A DNA stretch of 64,000 nucleotides from Streptomyces sp. NBC_01314 (lineage in GTDB: Bacteria > Actinomycetota > Actinomycetes > Streptomycetales > Streptomycetaceae): positions 7,130,001 through 7,194,000 of the forward strand of contig NZ_CP108394.1 in assembly GCF_041435215.1 (NCBI RefSeq), in the 5' to 3' direction. The stretch's first letter is position 1, and each line of letters begins with the position of its first letter. The notes beneath the pieces are model-generated. The model ran no database searches, was not told the DNA's origin, and was given only the letters and a program-made list of their open reading frames with translations. Positions 51,921-61,679 of this stretch are shown piece after piece. Position numbers and translations under genes: made by a program.

Positions 51921-52625
51921 ATGGCAAGTGTGCTCGTGGTCGAGGACGACCAGTTCGTACGCTCGGCGCTGATCAGGCATCTGACGGACGCCGCACACAC
52001 CGTGCGCAGCGTCGGCACGGCCCTGGAGGCGCTGCGCGAGGTCGCGCACATCCGCTTCGACGTGGTCATCCTCGACCTCGGGCTGCCCGATCTCGACGGC
52101 TCGGAGGCGCTGAAGATGCTGCGCGGCATCACGGACGTCCCGGTGATCATCGCGACCGCGCGGGACGACGAGTCGGAGATCGTCCGCCTGCTGAACGCGG
52201 GCGCGGACGACTATCTGACCAAGCCGTTCTCGGTCGAGCACCTGTCCGCCCGGATGGCCGCCGTGCTGCGCCGCTCCCGCGCCTCCGCCGGCGAGGCGCT
52301 CCCGTCCACGGTCATCCGGGTCGGCGGCCTCGCGATCGACCCGCTGCGCCGCCAGGCCGGGCTGGACGGCGTACGACTCGATCTCACCCGGCGTGAGTTC
52401 GACCTGCTCGCGTTCCTCGCCGGCCGGCCCGGTGTCGTCGTCCCGCGCAAGGAGCTGCTGGCCGAGGTGTGGCAGCAGTCGTACGGGGACGACCAGACCA
52501 TCGACGTGCATCTGTCGTGGCTGCGGCGGAAGTTGGGGGAGACGGCGGCGAAGCCGCGCTATCTGCACACGCTGCGCGGGGTCGGTGTGAAGCTGGAGCC
52601 GCCGGGGGCGGGGGAGCGGCCATGA
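51921..52625 (+). CDS. OmpR/PhoB-type response regulator
   Basis: 234 aa. Receiver (VEDDQ pocket, phospho-acceptor Asp in VVILDLGLPDLDG, Lys in YLTKPF) and winged-helix DNA-binding domain (LTRREFDLLAFL, TIDVHLSWLRRKLG). ATG at 51921 follows a short leader without ribosome site. 37 bases upstream of the kinase gene, same operon. Confidence 0.9.
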   Translation: MASVLVVEDDQFVRSALIRHLTDAAHTVRSVGTALEALREVAHIRFDVVILDLGLPDLDGSEALKMLRGITDVPVIIATARDDESEIVRLLNAGADDYLTKPFSVEHLSARMAAVLRRSRASAGEALPSTVIRVGGLAIDPLRRQAGLDGVRLDLTRREFDLLAFLAGRPGVVVPRKELLAEVWQQSYGDDQTIDVHLSWLRRKLGETAAKPRYLHTLRGVGVKLEPPGAGERP

Positions 52626-52662
52626 GCCGGCGGCCGGTCGGGACGTGCGGGGCGGTGCGGCC

Positions 52663-54087
52663 ATGAGATGGGCGCTGGTCAAGGTGTGCGTGGCGGTGAC
52701 GGCGATGGTCGTGGTGGCCTTCGCGGTGCCGCTCGGGCTGGTCATCAAGGAGATGGCACGGGACCGGGCCTTCTCCAACGCCGAGCGGGAGGCGGCCGCG
52801 ATCGCCCCGGCGCTCTCCATCACCACCGACCGGGAGCAGTTGGAGCGGGTCGTCGCCTCGGCGGGGTCGGACGACGGGATGGCGGTGCACATACCGGCGG
52901 ACGGTGCGGGGGCCACCGCGCTCGACCTGGGCCGGCAGCGGGCGTCCGACCAGGACATCGCGACCGTGCGGAAGTTGGGCCGGGCCTCCACCGCGCAGGT
53001 GCCGGGCGGGTCCGCGCTGCTCCAGCCCACCGCGCTCAGCTCCGGCGCGATAGCGGTCGTCGAGGTCCATGTGCCCGAGTCGGAGGTGAGCAACGGCGTC
53101 GCCACGGCGTGGGCGGTGCTCGCCGGGGTGGGCGCCCTGCTGATCGTCGGCTCGGTGGCGGTCGCCGACCGGCTCGGGGTGCGCATGGTCCGGCCCGCGC
53201 GGCGGCTGGTGGAGAGCGCGCAGGAACTGGGGGAGGGGCAGTTGGGCGCGAGGGTACCGGAGAAGGGGCCGAAGGAGCTGCGGCTGGCGGCGGTGGCGTT
53301 CAACGCGATGGCCGACCAGGTGGTCCAGCTGCTGGCGAACGAGCGGGAGCTGGCGGCGGATCTGTCGCACCGACTGCGGACACCGCTGACCGTGCTGCGG
53401 CTCAACGCGGCCTCGCTCGGCGACGGGCCGGCCGCCGAGCAGACGCGGGCGGCGGTCGAGCAGCTGGAGCGGGAGGTCGACACGATCATCCGGACGGCGC
53501 GGGAGGCCAAGCCTCAGACGGCGGTGGCGGGGCCCGGCGCCGGGTGCGACGCGGCCGAGGTGGTCCGGGAGCGGATGGCGTTCTGGTCGGCGCTCGCGGA
53601 GGACGAGGGCCGCAGGTGGCGGGTGGCCGGGGTCGAGCGCCCGGTCCGCATACCCGTCGCCCGAGCCGATCTGGCCGCGGGGCTGGACGCCCTCCTCGGC
53701 AATGTCTTCCGGCACACGGCTCAGGGCACGGCCTTCGCGGTCGACGTCCACAACGGCGAGGACGCGGTGATCGTCCTGGTCTCCGACGCGGGGTCCGGTA
53801 TCACCGACCCCGGGGCCGCCATGGCCCGTGGCCGGGGCTCCGGCAGCGACGGCTCGACCGGGCTCGGCCTGGACATCGTGCGCAGGCTCGCCGAGTCGAC
53901 CGGCGGTGACGTCCGCCTCGGGCCGTCGGTGCTGGGCGGCGCCGAGGTGCGGGTCTGGATCCAGCTGGACGGGGGCGCGGCGGGGGACGGCAGGGCGTCG
54001 GCGCGGAGAGGGCACCGAGGGGCGTCGATACGCCGACGCGGACGCAGCGGAACGGCCTCGGTCCGAGCCGGTGACCTCGGTGGTTGA
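52663..54087 (+). CDS. HAMP-containing sensor histidine kinase
   Basis: 474 aa. Two membrane helices (about 7-27 and 143-166) flank an extracytoplasmic sensor of about 115 residues. A HAMP, then H-box DLSHRLRTPLTVLRLN (phospho-His), N-box LLGNVFRHTA, and G-boxes SDAGSGI and STGLGLDIV follow. The C-terminus is basic. Pairs with the preceding OmpR regulator. Confidence 0.9.
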   Translation: MRWALVKVCVAVTAMVVVAFAVPLGLVIKEMARDRAFSNAEREAAAIAPALSITTDREQLERVVASAGSDDGMAVHIPADGAGATALDLGRQRASDQDIATVRKLGRASTAQVPGGSALLQPTALSSGAIAVVEVHVPESEVSNGVATAWAVLAGVGALLIVGSVAVADRLGVRMVRPARRLVESAQELGEGQLGARVPEKGPKELRLAAVAFNAMADQVVQLLANERELAADLSHRLRTPLTVLRLNAASLGDGPAAEQTRAAVEQLEREVDTIIRTAREAKPQTAVAGPGAGCDAAEVVRERMAFWSALAEDEGRRWRVAGVERPVRIPVARADLAAGLDALLGNVFRHTAQGTAFAVDVHNGEDAVIVLVSDAGSGITDPGAAMARGRGSGSDGSTGLGLDIVRRLAESTGGDVRLGPSVLGGAEVRVWIQLDGGAAGDGRASARRGHRGASIRRRGRSGTASVRAGDLGG

Positions 54088-54268
54088 TCTTGCGCGGTCA
54101 CGGTGCCCCGCGGATGCGGCTCCTACGGTGAGTGAAGTGGCTCACATATGTGTCGGTCACGTTTCGACATCCACGGATTACGTTTCAACAAAGGGGGACA
54201 AGAAGCCTTGACGTATGACATGACATAGAGCTGTTATGGCGGCCACCGATGTTCGGTCGAGTTGGTTT

Positions 54269-54286
54269 CTGATTGTTTTCGATCAG
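54269..54286. promoter_or_regulatory. Candidate operator of the sugar ABC/galactosidase operon
   Basis: CTGATTGTTTTCGATCAG has 5-base arms CTGAT/ATCAG around an 8-base centre, 52 bases before the binding-protein start. Also in the 250-base leader are two direct ACGTTTCRAC motifs (54159 and 54180) and a TTGACG at 54209. No regulator gene lies in the operon. Confidence 0.4.
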
Positions 54287-54337
54287 TAGCTGACGAGGGC
54301 CATTGCGACCGAACCACCTGTCCCCAGGGAGCCGTAC

Positions 54338-55648
54338 ATGCACCTCACACCTTCCGGACTCGCCGTCCCCGGGCCGAGCCGTCGCACCCTGCTGCGCGGC
54401 ATAGGCGGGGCCGCTGCGCTCGGCGCTGGAGTCCCCCTGCTCAGCGCCTGCGGCGGCAGTGGCAGTTCGGCCGGCGACTCGAAGACCGTCACCCTCGGCT
54501 CGAACGCGTCGGACGCGGTGCCGAAGAAGGCGTTCGCCGAGATCTACGCGGCGTTCAAGAAGCAGTCCGGGATCACGGTCGACGTGAACACCAAGGACCA
54601 CAACACGTTCCAGGAGCAGATCAACACCTATCTGCAGGGCACGCCGGACGACGTGTTCCACTGGTTCGCGGGCTACCGCATGCAGTTCTTCGCGTCCAAG
54701 GGCCTCGCCAACCCGATCGACGACGTGTGGGACAAGATCGGGGGCAACTTCCCCGACGCGATGAAGAAGCTCAGCCAGGGCGCGGACGGCAAGTTCTACT
54801 TCGTGCCGCTGTACACCTACCCCTGGGCCCTCTTCTACCGCAAGAGCGTCTTCGCGGAGAAGGGCTACGAGGTTCCCACCACGTGGGACCAGCTGATCGC
54901 CCTGTGCAAGCAGATGGAGAAGGACAAGCTCGTCCCGATCGCCTTCGGCGACAAGGACGCGTGGCCGGCGATGGGCACCTTCGACCAGCTGAACTTCCGG
55001 ACCAACGGCTACGACTTCCACGTCGAGCTGATGGCGGGCAAGGCGTCCTGGACCGACGCCAAGGTGCGCAAGGTCTTCGACCTGTGGTCCGAGCTGCTGC
55101 CGTACCACCAGGAGGGCGCGGTCGGCCGTACCTGGCAGGACGCCGCGCAGACCCTGGCGTCGAAGAAGGCGGGCATGTACCTGCTGGGCACCTTCGTGGG
55201 CCAGCAGTTCACCAACAAGGAAGACCTCGACGACCTCGACTTCTTCGCCTTCCCGGAGATCGACCCGGCGTACGGCCAGGACACCGTCGAGGCCCCGACC
55301 GACGGCTTCATGATGAGCAAGAGCCCGAAGAACAAGGCGGGCGCGGTCAAGCTCATGGAGTTCCTCGGCACCCCCGAGGCCGAGCAGATCTACCTCAAGG
55401 CCGACCCGAACGTCGTCGCCGCCTCCACCAAGGCCGACACCTCCTCGTACACGCCGATGCAGAAGAAGGCGTTCGAGATGATCTCCGGCGCCAAGAGCCT
55501 CACCCAGTTCATGGACCGCGACAGCCGTCCGGACTTCACCTCGACGGTGATGCAGCCGGCGCTGCAGAAGTTCATCCGCGACCCCAAGGGCATCGACAGC
55601 CTGCTCTCGTCCATCGAGCGCCAGAAGAAGACGATCTTCGCGTCCTGA
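54338..55648 (+). CDS. Sugar ABC transporter substrate-binding lipoprotein
   Basis: 436 aa SBP_bac_1 family. Twin-arginine SRRTLLRG (R15-R16) followed by lipobox LLSAC (Cys38), so Tat-exported and lipid-anchored. The mature protein has the usual two-lobe sugar-binder pattern (NTYLQGTPDDVFHWFAG, TYPWALFYRK, WDAAQTLASKKAGM-like region). First gene of an operon ending in GH36 and GH42 enzymes, so a galactoside is the likely ligand. Confidence 0.9.
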   Translation: MHLTPSGLAVPGPSRRTLLRGIGGAAALGAGVPLLSACGGSGSSAGDSKTVTLGSNASDAVPKKAFAEIYAAFKKQSGITVDVNTKDHNTFQEQINTYLQGTPDDVFHWFAGYRMQFFASKGLANPIDDVWDKIGGNFPDAMKKLSQGADGKFYFVPLYTYPWALFYRKSVFAEKGYEVPTTWDQLIALCKQMEKDKLVPIAFGDKDAWPAMGTFDQLNFRTNGYDFHVELMAGKASWTDAKVRKVFDLWSELLPYHQEGAVGRTWQDAAQTLASKKAGMYLLGTFVGQQFTNKEDLDDLDFFAFPEIDPAYGQDTVEAPTDGFMMSKSPKNKAGAVKLMEFLGTPEAEQIYLKADPNVVAASTKADTSSYTPMQKKAFEMISGAKSLTQFMDRDSRPDFTSTVMQPALQKFIRDPKGIDSLLSSIERQKKTIFAS

Positions 55649-55700
55649 CGACCGACTGTCCTGACGATCGACCGTCCTCACGACTGGATGACCTCCTGAC

Positions 55701-56690
55701 ATGACGACCACCCCCACCGAGAGCCCGGAGGCGGCCACGCCGCCTCCGGGCTCCGGCCCTGCCGCCAAGACCGCAAAAGCCGCGAAGGTGCCCCGGGGGC
55801 ACCGGCGGCTCCTCACCCGCCGAGACAGGCTCACGCTGGGCCTGATGGCGGGTCTGCCGACGATCCTGCACGTCGCCCTCGTCTGGGTGACGGCCTTCGC
55901 CTCGATCGCGCTGGCCTTCACCACCTGGGACGGCATCGGCTTCGACTCGATCAAGTGGGTCGGGTTCGACAACTTCAAGGAACTGTTCACCAACAACCCG
56001 CAGTTCTGGCCCGCCGTCGAGCACAACATCATCTGGTTCGTGGCGCTCATCTTGATCCCCACGCCGCTCGGCCTGTTCCTGGCCGTGCAGCTGGACAAGC
56101 AGATCCGGTTCAGCCGCGTCTACCAGACGGCCTTCTTCCTGCCCGTCGTGATGTCGCTCGCGGTCATCGGCTTCGTCTGGCAGCTGATCTACAACCCCGA
56201 CACGGGCCTGATCAACAGCCTGATCGGCGCCAACGAGCCGGGCCACTACATCGACTGGATCGGCGACCCGGACCTCAACCTCTGGGCCATCCTCATCGCC
56301 GCGTCCTGGCGGCACACCGGCTACATGATGATCCTGTACCTGGCCGGCCTGAAGGGCGTCGACCCGTCCCTGCGGGAGGCCTCCGCGCTGGACGGCGCCA
56401 ACGAGTGGCAGACGTTCAAGAACGTCATCTTCCCGACCCTGCGCCCGACGAACACCGTCGTCCTGGTCGTCACCATCATCGAGGCCCTGCGCGCCTTCGA
56501 CCTCGTCTTCGTCTTCAACAAGGGCGCCGAGGGCACGGAACTGCTGTCGATCCTCGTCACCAACAACATCATCGGAGAGTCCAGCCGTATCGGATACGGA
56601 TCGGCGATCGCCGTCGTCCTCCTGGTGATCTCCCTCGTCGTGATCATCCCGTATCTGATCTCGACCTTCCGGAAGGAGCGGCGCGCATGA
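55701..56690 (+). CDS. Sugar ABC transporter permease (MalF-type)
   Basis: 329 aa, about six membrane helices after a Pro/Ala-rich N-terminus. EAA loop DPSLREASALDGANEWQTF. Forms the channel with the next gene, overlapping it by 4 bases. No ATPase gene in the operon; a shared MsiK-type ATPase elsewhere is expected. Confidence 0.9.
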   Translation: MTTTPTESPEAATPPPGSGPAAKTAKAAKVPRGHRRLLTRRDRLTLGLMAGLPTILHVALVWVTAFASIALAFTTWDGIGFDSIKWVGFDNFKELFTNNPQFWPAVEHNIIWFVALILIPTPLGLFLAVQLDKQIRFSRVYQTAFFLPVVMSLAVIGFVWQLIYNPDTGLINSLIGANEPGHYIDWIGDPDLNLWAILIAASWRHTGYMMILYLAGLKGVDPSLREASALDGANEWQTFKNVIFPTLRPTNTVVLVVTIIEALRAFDLVFVFNKGAEGTELLSILVTNNIIGESSRIGYGSAIAVVLLVISLVVIIPYLISTFRKERRA

Positions 56691-57592
56691 GCACCACCGT
56701 CGACACCACCGCCGCGACCGCCGCTCCCAAGGAGCGCACCCCCCTGCGCCCCGCGCGGGTCCTCCTGCACGTCTTCCTCGCCGGTATGGCACTGGCGTGG
56801 CTGGGACCCCTGCTGTGGGCCCTGTACGCCGCCATGCGCCCGTACGGCGAGACCAGCGAGAAGGGCTACGTCTCGTGGCCCGACAAGCTGAGCTTCGACA
56901 ACTTCACGAACGCGTTCACGCAGTCGGACATGACGCACTACTTCGTGAACACGCTGATCGTCGCCGTCCCGGCGGTGCTGGTGACGCTGTTCCTGTCGTC
57001 GATGGTGGCGTTCTACGTCAGCCGCTTCGACTTCCGCGTCAACATCTTCCTGCTGCTGGTCTTCACGGCGGGCAACCTGCTCCCGCAGCAGGTCATCATC
57101 ACCCCGCTGTACCGCCTGTACCTGCTCATCGACCTGCCCGGCATCACGATGAGCGGCAAGCTGTACGACTCCGCGCTCGGCCTGGTCCTCATCCACGTGG
57201 CGTTCCAGTCCGGCTTCTGCGCCTTCGTGCTCAGCAACTACATGCGCTCCCTGCCGCACGAGCTGACCGAGGCCGCGCTCGTCGACGGCGCGTCCGTGTG
57301 GCGCCTGTACTGGCAGATCGTGCTCCCGCTGTGCAAGCCCGCGATGGCCGCCCTGGGAACCCTGCTCTCCATCTGGATCTACAACGACTTCTTCTGGGCC
57401 CTCGTCCTGATCTCCACCGGCGAGAACATGCCGATCACCTCGGCCCTGAACAACCTCTCCGGGCAGTACTTCACCGACCCCAACCTGGTCGCCGCAGGTG
57501 CGCTCCTCACCGCGATCCCCACGCTGGTCGTGTACTTCGCGCTCCAGCGGCAGTTCGTGAGTGGTCTGACCCTCGGCGCCAACAAGGGCTGA
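56687..57592 (+). CDS. Sugar ABC transporter permease (MalG-type)
   Basis: 301 aa, six membrane helices, EAA loop PHELTEAALVDGASVWRLY, typical C-terminus RQFVSGLTLGANKG. ATGA overlap with the MalF-type gene. Confidence 0.9.
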   Translation: MSTTVDTTAATAAPKERTPLRPARVLLHVFLAGMALAWLGPLLWALYAAMRPYGETSEKGYVSWPDKLSFDNFTNAFTQSDMTHYFVNTLIVAVPAVLVTLFLSSMVAFYVSRFDFRVNIFLLLVFTAGNLLPQQVIITPLYRLYLLIDLPGITMSGKLYDSALGLVLIHVAFQSGFCAFVLSNYMRSLPHELTEAALVDGASVWRLYWQIVLPLCKPAMAALGTLLSIWIYNDFFWALVLISTGENMPITSALNNLSGQYFTDPNLVAAGALLTAIPTLVVYFALQRQFVSGLTLGANKG

Positions 57593-57633
57593 CAGCCCCT
57601 TCGGCAGCCCACGTTTCGAAAGAGAAGTTTTTC

Positions 57634-58971
57634 GTGCACCACCCCTTCACCCACGTGGTCTCCGTGCCCGTGGACACCAGTACGGCACGGGTCCACGAGG
57701 AGGGCTGGCAGTCCTGGAGCCCCAGCGGCGCCTACGCCCTCGACGCGGCCCCGTACCGTCCGACCAACGACAACTGGGCGACGGTCTGCTACCGCCCGGG
57801 TGTCACCGCCCCCGCCGGCACCTTCCAGGGAGAGGGCCTGCTGGCGCTCGACCCCGGCGACGGCACAGCGGTCCGCCTCTGGGCCGCGCCCGACCCCGTA
57901 CGTGAGGTCCCGTCCATCCGCCTGGTGGTGCGGGACGGGGTCGCCGAGGTGAGCTCCGACAGCCCGGTGAAGGAGTGGACGGGCCCGGACATCCAGTCGG
58001 TGCTGGGCGACTGGGCCGCCGGCCTCGGCCTCGCGGCCCCCCGCCCGGCCCCCACCGTCTGGTGCTCCTGGTACGAGTACTTCACCTCCGTCACCGAGGA
58101 CGACATCCACGAGAACATCCGTGCGATGGAGACCCTCGACCTCCCCATCGACGTCGTCCAGATCGACGACGGCTACCAGCGCGCCCTGGGCGACTGGCTC
58201 GCCCTCTCCGGCCGCTTCCGCTCCCGCGCGGGCATCGCCGACACGATCCGGGCACGGGGCCGCCGAGCGGGCATCTGGACGGCCCCCTTCCTCGTCGACC
58301 CGTCGAGCACCCTGGCCGCCGAGCACCCGGAGTGGCTGGTCAGGGACTCAGCGGGCCGGCCGCTGCACGCCGGCCACAACTGGGGCCACGACCTGTACGT
58401 CCTCGACCTGTACGTCCTCGACACCACGCATCCCGAGGCGGCGGCGTACCTGACCGAGGTCTTCACGACCCTGCGCGCCGAGGGCTACGACTACTTCAAG
58501 GTCGACTTCCTGTACGCGGGCGCGCTGGACGGCGTACGGCACGCTTCCGTGGACGCGGTGACGGCGTACCGCCAGGGCATCGAGCTGATCCGCGACGCGA
58601 TCGGCCCCGACGCCTACCTCCTGGGCTGCGGCGCGCCGATCCTCCCGTCCATCGGCCTGTTCGACGCCATGCGGGTCAGCCCCGACACGGCCCCGCACCG
58701 CCGTCCCGAGGCGGACGACCACAGTCAGCCCGGCCAGGACTCCGCCGAGTTCACGGGCGCGGGCCGGCAGTGGCAGCACGGCCGACTCTGGGTGAACGAC
58801 CCCGACTGCCTGATGGCCCGCCCGGCCGTGGAGACACGGGAACGCTGGGCGGCGCACGTCGAGGCGACGGGTGGCCTCATGGCCTCCAGCGACCGCCTGC
58901 TGTCGCTGGACGTCTGGGGCGTGGACACGACTCGCCGTCTGCTGGCCAAGGGCACGGAGGCCCCCGAATGA
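57634..58971 (+). CDS. GH36-type alpha-galactosidase
   Basis: 445 aa, compact form like the Thermotoga enzyme and shorter than the 700-aa GH36 type. EGWQSWSPSG, VVQIDDGYQ, nucleophile Asp291 in YFKVDFLYAG and acid/base Asp351 in RVSPDTAPH are all present. Cytosolic (no signal peptide), so it acts on imported oligosaccharides. A 15-base tandem duplication (58393-58422) repeats LYVLD just before TTHP and may disturb the barrel. GTG start 41 bases after the permease gene. Confidence 0.85.
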   Translation: MHHPFTHVVSVPVDTSTARVHEEGWQSWSPSGAYALDAAPYRPTNDNWATVCYRPGVTAPAGTFQGEGLLALDPGDGTAVRLWAAPDPVREVPSIRLVVRDGVAEVSSDSPVKEWTGPDIQSVLGDWAAGLGLAAPRPAPTVWCSWYEYFTSVTEDDIHENIRAMETLDLPIDVVQIDDGYQRALGDWLALSGRFRSRAGIADTIRARGRRAGIWTAPFLVDPSSTLAAEHPEWLVRDSAGRPLHAGHNWGHDLYVLDLYVLDTTHPEAAAYLTEVFTTLRAEGYDYFKVDFLYAGALDGVRHASVDAVTAYRQGIELIRDAIGPDAYLLGCGAPILPSIGLFDAMRVSPDTAPHRRPEADDHSQPGQDSAEFTGAGRQWQHGRLWVNDPDCLMARPAVETRERWAAHVEATGGLMASSDRLLSLDVWGVDTTRRLLAKGTEAPE

Positions 58972-60986
58972 AGCGCGAACTGAAGGTCCCCGGCATCGCC
59001 TACGGCGGTGACTACAACCCCGAGCAGTGGCCCGAGGAGGTCTGGGCCGAGGACGTACGCCTCATGCGCGAGGCGGGCGTCACCATGGTCAGCGTCAACA
59101 TCTTCGCGTGGGCGCTGCTGGAGCCGAGGGAGGGCGAGTACGACTTCTCCCGCCTCGACCGCATCCTGGCGCTCCTCCACGAGAACGGGATAGCCGCCGA
59201 CCTGGCGACACCCACGGCGGCTCCGCCGGCCTGGTTCTTCGTCGCGCACCCGGACGCCCTGCCGGTCGACAAGGACGGCCGCACCCTCTCGTACGGCAGC
59301 CGCCAGACCTTCTGCCCGTCGAGTCCCGCCTACCGCGAGGCGGCCCTGCGGATCGCCCGCGTGCTGGGCGAGCGGTACGCGGACCACCCGGCCGTCGTCA
59401 TGTGGCACATCCACAACGAGTACGGCTGCCACAACGGCGAGTGCTACTGCGACACGAGCGCGGCGGCGTTCCGGGTCTGGCTGCGGGAGAAGTACGACGA
59501 CGACCTGGCGGCGCTGAACAACGCCTGGGGCACCACGTTCTGGAGCCAGTGGTACTACGACTGGGACGAGATCATCCCGCCTCGCCCGACGGGCGCGGTC
59601 CCGAACCCCACCCATCAGCTGGACTGGCGCCGCTTCAGCAGCGACGCGTTGCTGTCGCTGTGCAAGGCGGAGCGCGAGGTGCTGCTGGAGGCGGCCCCCG
59701 CCACCCCCGCCACCACCAACTTCATGGTGATGTACAACTTCGACAAGCTGGACTACTGGCGCTGGGCGCCGGAGCTGGACATCGTCTCCAACGACCACTA
59801 CCTCCAGTCGACGGACCCCGAGTCCGAGATCGACATCGCGCTCAGCGGCGACCTGGTGCGGTCCTTGGCGGGCGGCAGTCCGTGGCTGCTGATGGAACAC
59901 TCCACCGGCGCGGTCAACTGGCAGCCGGTCAACCGGGCCAAGACGGCCGGCGAACTGCGCCGCAACGCCCTCTCCCACGTGGCCCGGGGCGCCGACGGCA
60001 TCGCCTACTTCCAGTGGCGGGCCGCCAGGGCGGGCGCCGAACAGTGGCACTCGGCGATGCTCCCGCACGCGGGCACCGACAGCCAGATCTGGCGTGACGT
60101 GGTCCGACTGGGCGCGGATCTGGGGTCGTTGGCGGAGGTGCGGGGCAGCACGGGCGTCGCCGAGGTGGCGATCGTCTGGGACTGGAGCGCCTGGTGGGCG
60201 GTGGAACTCCCGTCCCAGCCGAGCGGCGAACTCCGCTTCCAGGACCTGGTCCGCGCCTGGTACGAGCCCCTGTGGCGGGCCGGCGTGGCCGTGGACTTCG
60301 TCCGCCCCGACGCGGACCTCTCCGCGTACAAGCTGGTCCTGGCGCCGAGCCTGTACCTGGTGGACGACGAGGGAACGGCGAACCTGACGGGCTTCGCGGC
60401 GGCCGGCGGCACGCTGGCCGTCGGCTTCCACAGCGGCGCGGTGGACGAGAACTGCCATGTCCGGCTGGGCGGTTACCCCGGTGCGTTCCGCGAGGCGCTG
60501 GGCGTGCGCACGGACGAGCTGTTCCCGTTGCTGCCGGGGGAGTCGGTGGGGCTCAGTGACGGCGGTACGGCCGGACTGTGGTCGGAGCGGGTCGCCCTCG
60601 CGGGCGCGGAGGCGGTGACGTCGTACACCTCCGGCCCCCTCACCGGCGTCCCGGCGGTCACCCGCAACACCCACGGCTCGGGCACGGCCTGGTACCTGTC
60701 CACCCGCCCGGACCCGACAACTCTCACCTCCCTCCTGAACCGCATCCGCGAGGAGGCGGGCGTGGCGTCGGTGCGTACGACCCCCGCCGGGGTGGAGGCG
60801 GCCCTGCGCCGGGGCGCGGACGCGGACTACCTCTTCCTGATCAACCACGGGGAATCGTCGGCCGAGATCGAGGTCGCGGCCGACGCGTCCGAACTGCTGA
60901 CGGGCAAGGGCGTTGTCGTCGGCGACGGCAGCGGTTCGGTGACGGTGGCGGCCGGGGACGTGCTGGTGGTGCGGGAACCGCGCTGA
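58968..60986 (+). CDS. GH42 beta-galactosidase
   Basis: 672 aa. Acid/base Glu151 in WHIHNEYGC, nucleophile Glu310 in WLLMEHSTG, zinc Cys cluster (Cys116, Cys154, Cys159, Cys161 in CHNGECYC), trimerisation and C-terminal beta domains as usual. No signal peptide, so it cleaves imported beta-galactosides. ATGA overlap with the GH36 gene completes the operon. Confidence 0.93.
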   Translation: MKRELKVPGIAYGGDYNPEQWPEEVWAEDVRLMREAGVTMVSVNIFAWALLEPREGEYDFSRLDRILALLHENGIAADLATPTAAPPAWFFVAHPDALPVDKDGRTLSYGSRQTFCPSSPAYREAALRIARVLGERYADHPAVVMWHIHNEYGCHNGECYCDTSAAAFRVWLREKYDDDLAALNNAWGTTFWSQWYYDWDEIIPPRPTGAVPNPTHQLDWRRFSSDALLSLCKAEREVLLEAAPATPATTNFMVMYNFDKLDYWRWAPELDIVSNDHYLQSTDPESEIDIALSGDLVRSLAGGSPWLLMEHSTGAVNWQPVNRAKTAGELRRNALSHVARGADGIAYFQWRAARAGAEQWHSAMLPHAGTDSQIWRDVVRLGADLGSLAEVRGSTGVAEVAIVWDWSAWWAVELPSQPSGELRFQDLVRAWYEPLWRAGVAVDFVRPDADLSAYKLVLAPSLYLVDDEGTANLTGFAAAGGTLAVGFHSGAVDENCHVRLGGYPGAFREALGVRTDELFPLLPGESVGLSDGGTAGLWSERVALAGAEAVTSYTSGPLTGVPAVTRNTHGSGTAWYLSTRPDPTTLTSLLNRIREEAGVASVRTTPAGVEAALRRGADADYLFLINHGESSAEIEVAADASELLTGKGVVVGDGSGSVTVAAGDVLVVREPR

Positions 60987-61008
60987 CGCCGGTCGAACCG
61001 CCTTTCTC

Positions 61009-61040
61009 CTGTGGGCGGCAACGCCGGTTGCCGCCCACAG
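61009..61040. terminator. 14-bp tetraloop hairpin
   Basis: CTGTGGGCGGCAAC (61009-61022), GCCG, exact complement (61027-61040). Ends the rightward galactosidase operon and the leftward Nudix gene. Confidence 0.85.
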
Positions 61041-61071
61041 CAGGCACTCACACCCGCGCGGCCTCCCGCGC

Positions 61072-61515
61072 TCAGGCCCAGCCGTACAGGGACAGCCGGG
61101 GGCCGTCGGCGAGGTAGCCGCGGAGCGCGTCGGCGTTGCCCTCGACGAAGTCCTCGGGGAGGGAACCGGTGTCGGCCCAGCGGACCTGGGCGTGCTTGTG
61201 CGGTTCCCGGTTCTCCAGCTCGCCGGTCCACTCGTGGGTGACGAAGACGACGGTGAGGAAGCCGTCCGGTGCCTCGACGCCCCGGGCCGCGTGGATGAGG
61301 TGCACGACCTCCAGCGCCTCCGGCCGCACGGTCAGGCCGGTCTCCTCGTACAGCTCACGCACGGCGGTCTCGGTGACGGGCTCTCCCGGTTCGCTCTTCC
61401 CGACGGGGAGGTCCCACCTCCCCCGGGCGAACCTGGCGTGCTCGCCCCGCTGGAGGAGGACGACACGGCCCGCGGCCCGGTCGTGGACGATGACGGCGGC
61501 GACCAGCAGGGTCAT
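61072..61515 (-). CDS. Nudix hydrolase
   Basis: 147 aa. Nudix box GKSEPGEPVTETAVRELYEE fits Gx5Ex7REUxEExGU (positions shown up to EE; TGL follows). MutT-like; could clean oxidised nucleotides or other diphosphates. ATG at 61515 has GAAGGG 9 bases upstream and is preferred to the in-frame codon at 61554. Confidence 0.88.
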   Translation of the reverse strand: MTLLVAAVIVHDRAAGRVVLLQRGEHARFARGRWDLPVGKSEPGEPVTETAVRELYEETGLTVRPEALEVVHLIHAARGVEAPDGFLTVVFVTHEWTGELENREPHKHAQVRWADTGSLPEDFVEGNADALRGYLADGPRLSLYGWA

Positions 61516-61679
61516 GGGACTTGTCCCTTCGTAGACCGCTAGCATGCCGCGCATGGAGTGCTTCGCTTCCTGGCGTACTCGCCACTGAGGATCGGCCCAC
61601 CGACACGTCCCGCGTGCTCGGCGGGCCAGACATGTCCTGCTCCGGATATTTCTCCCTCAGTCACCGAGAGGTCCACTCC

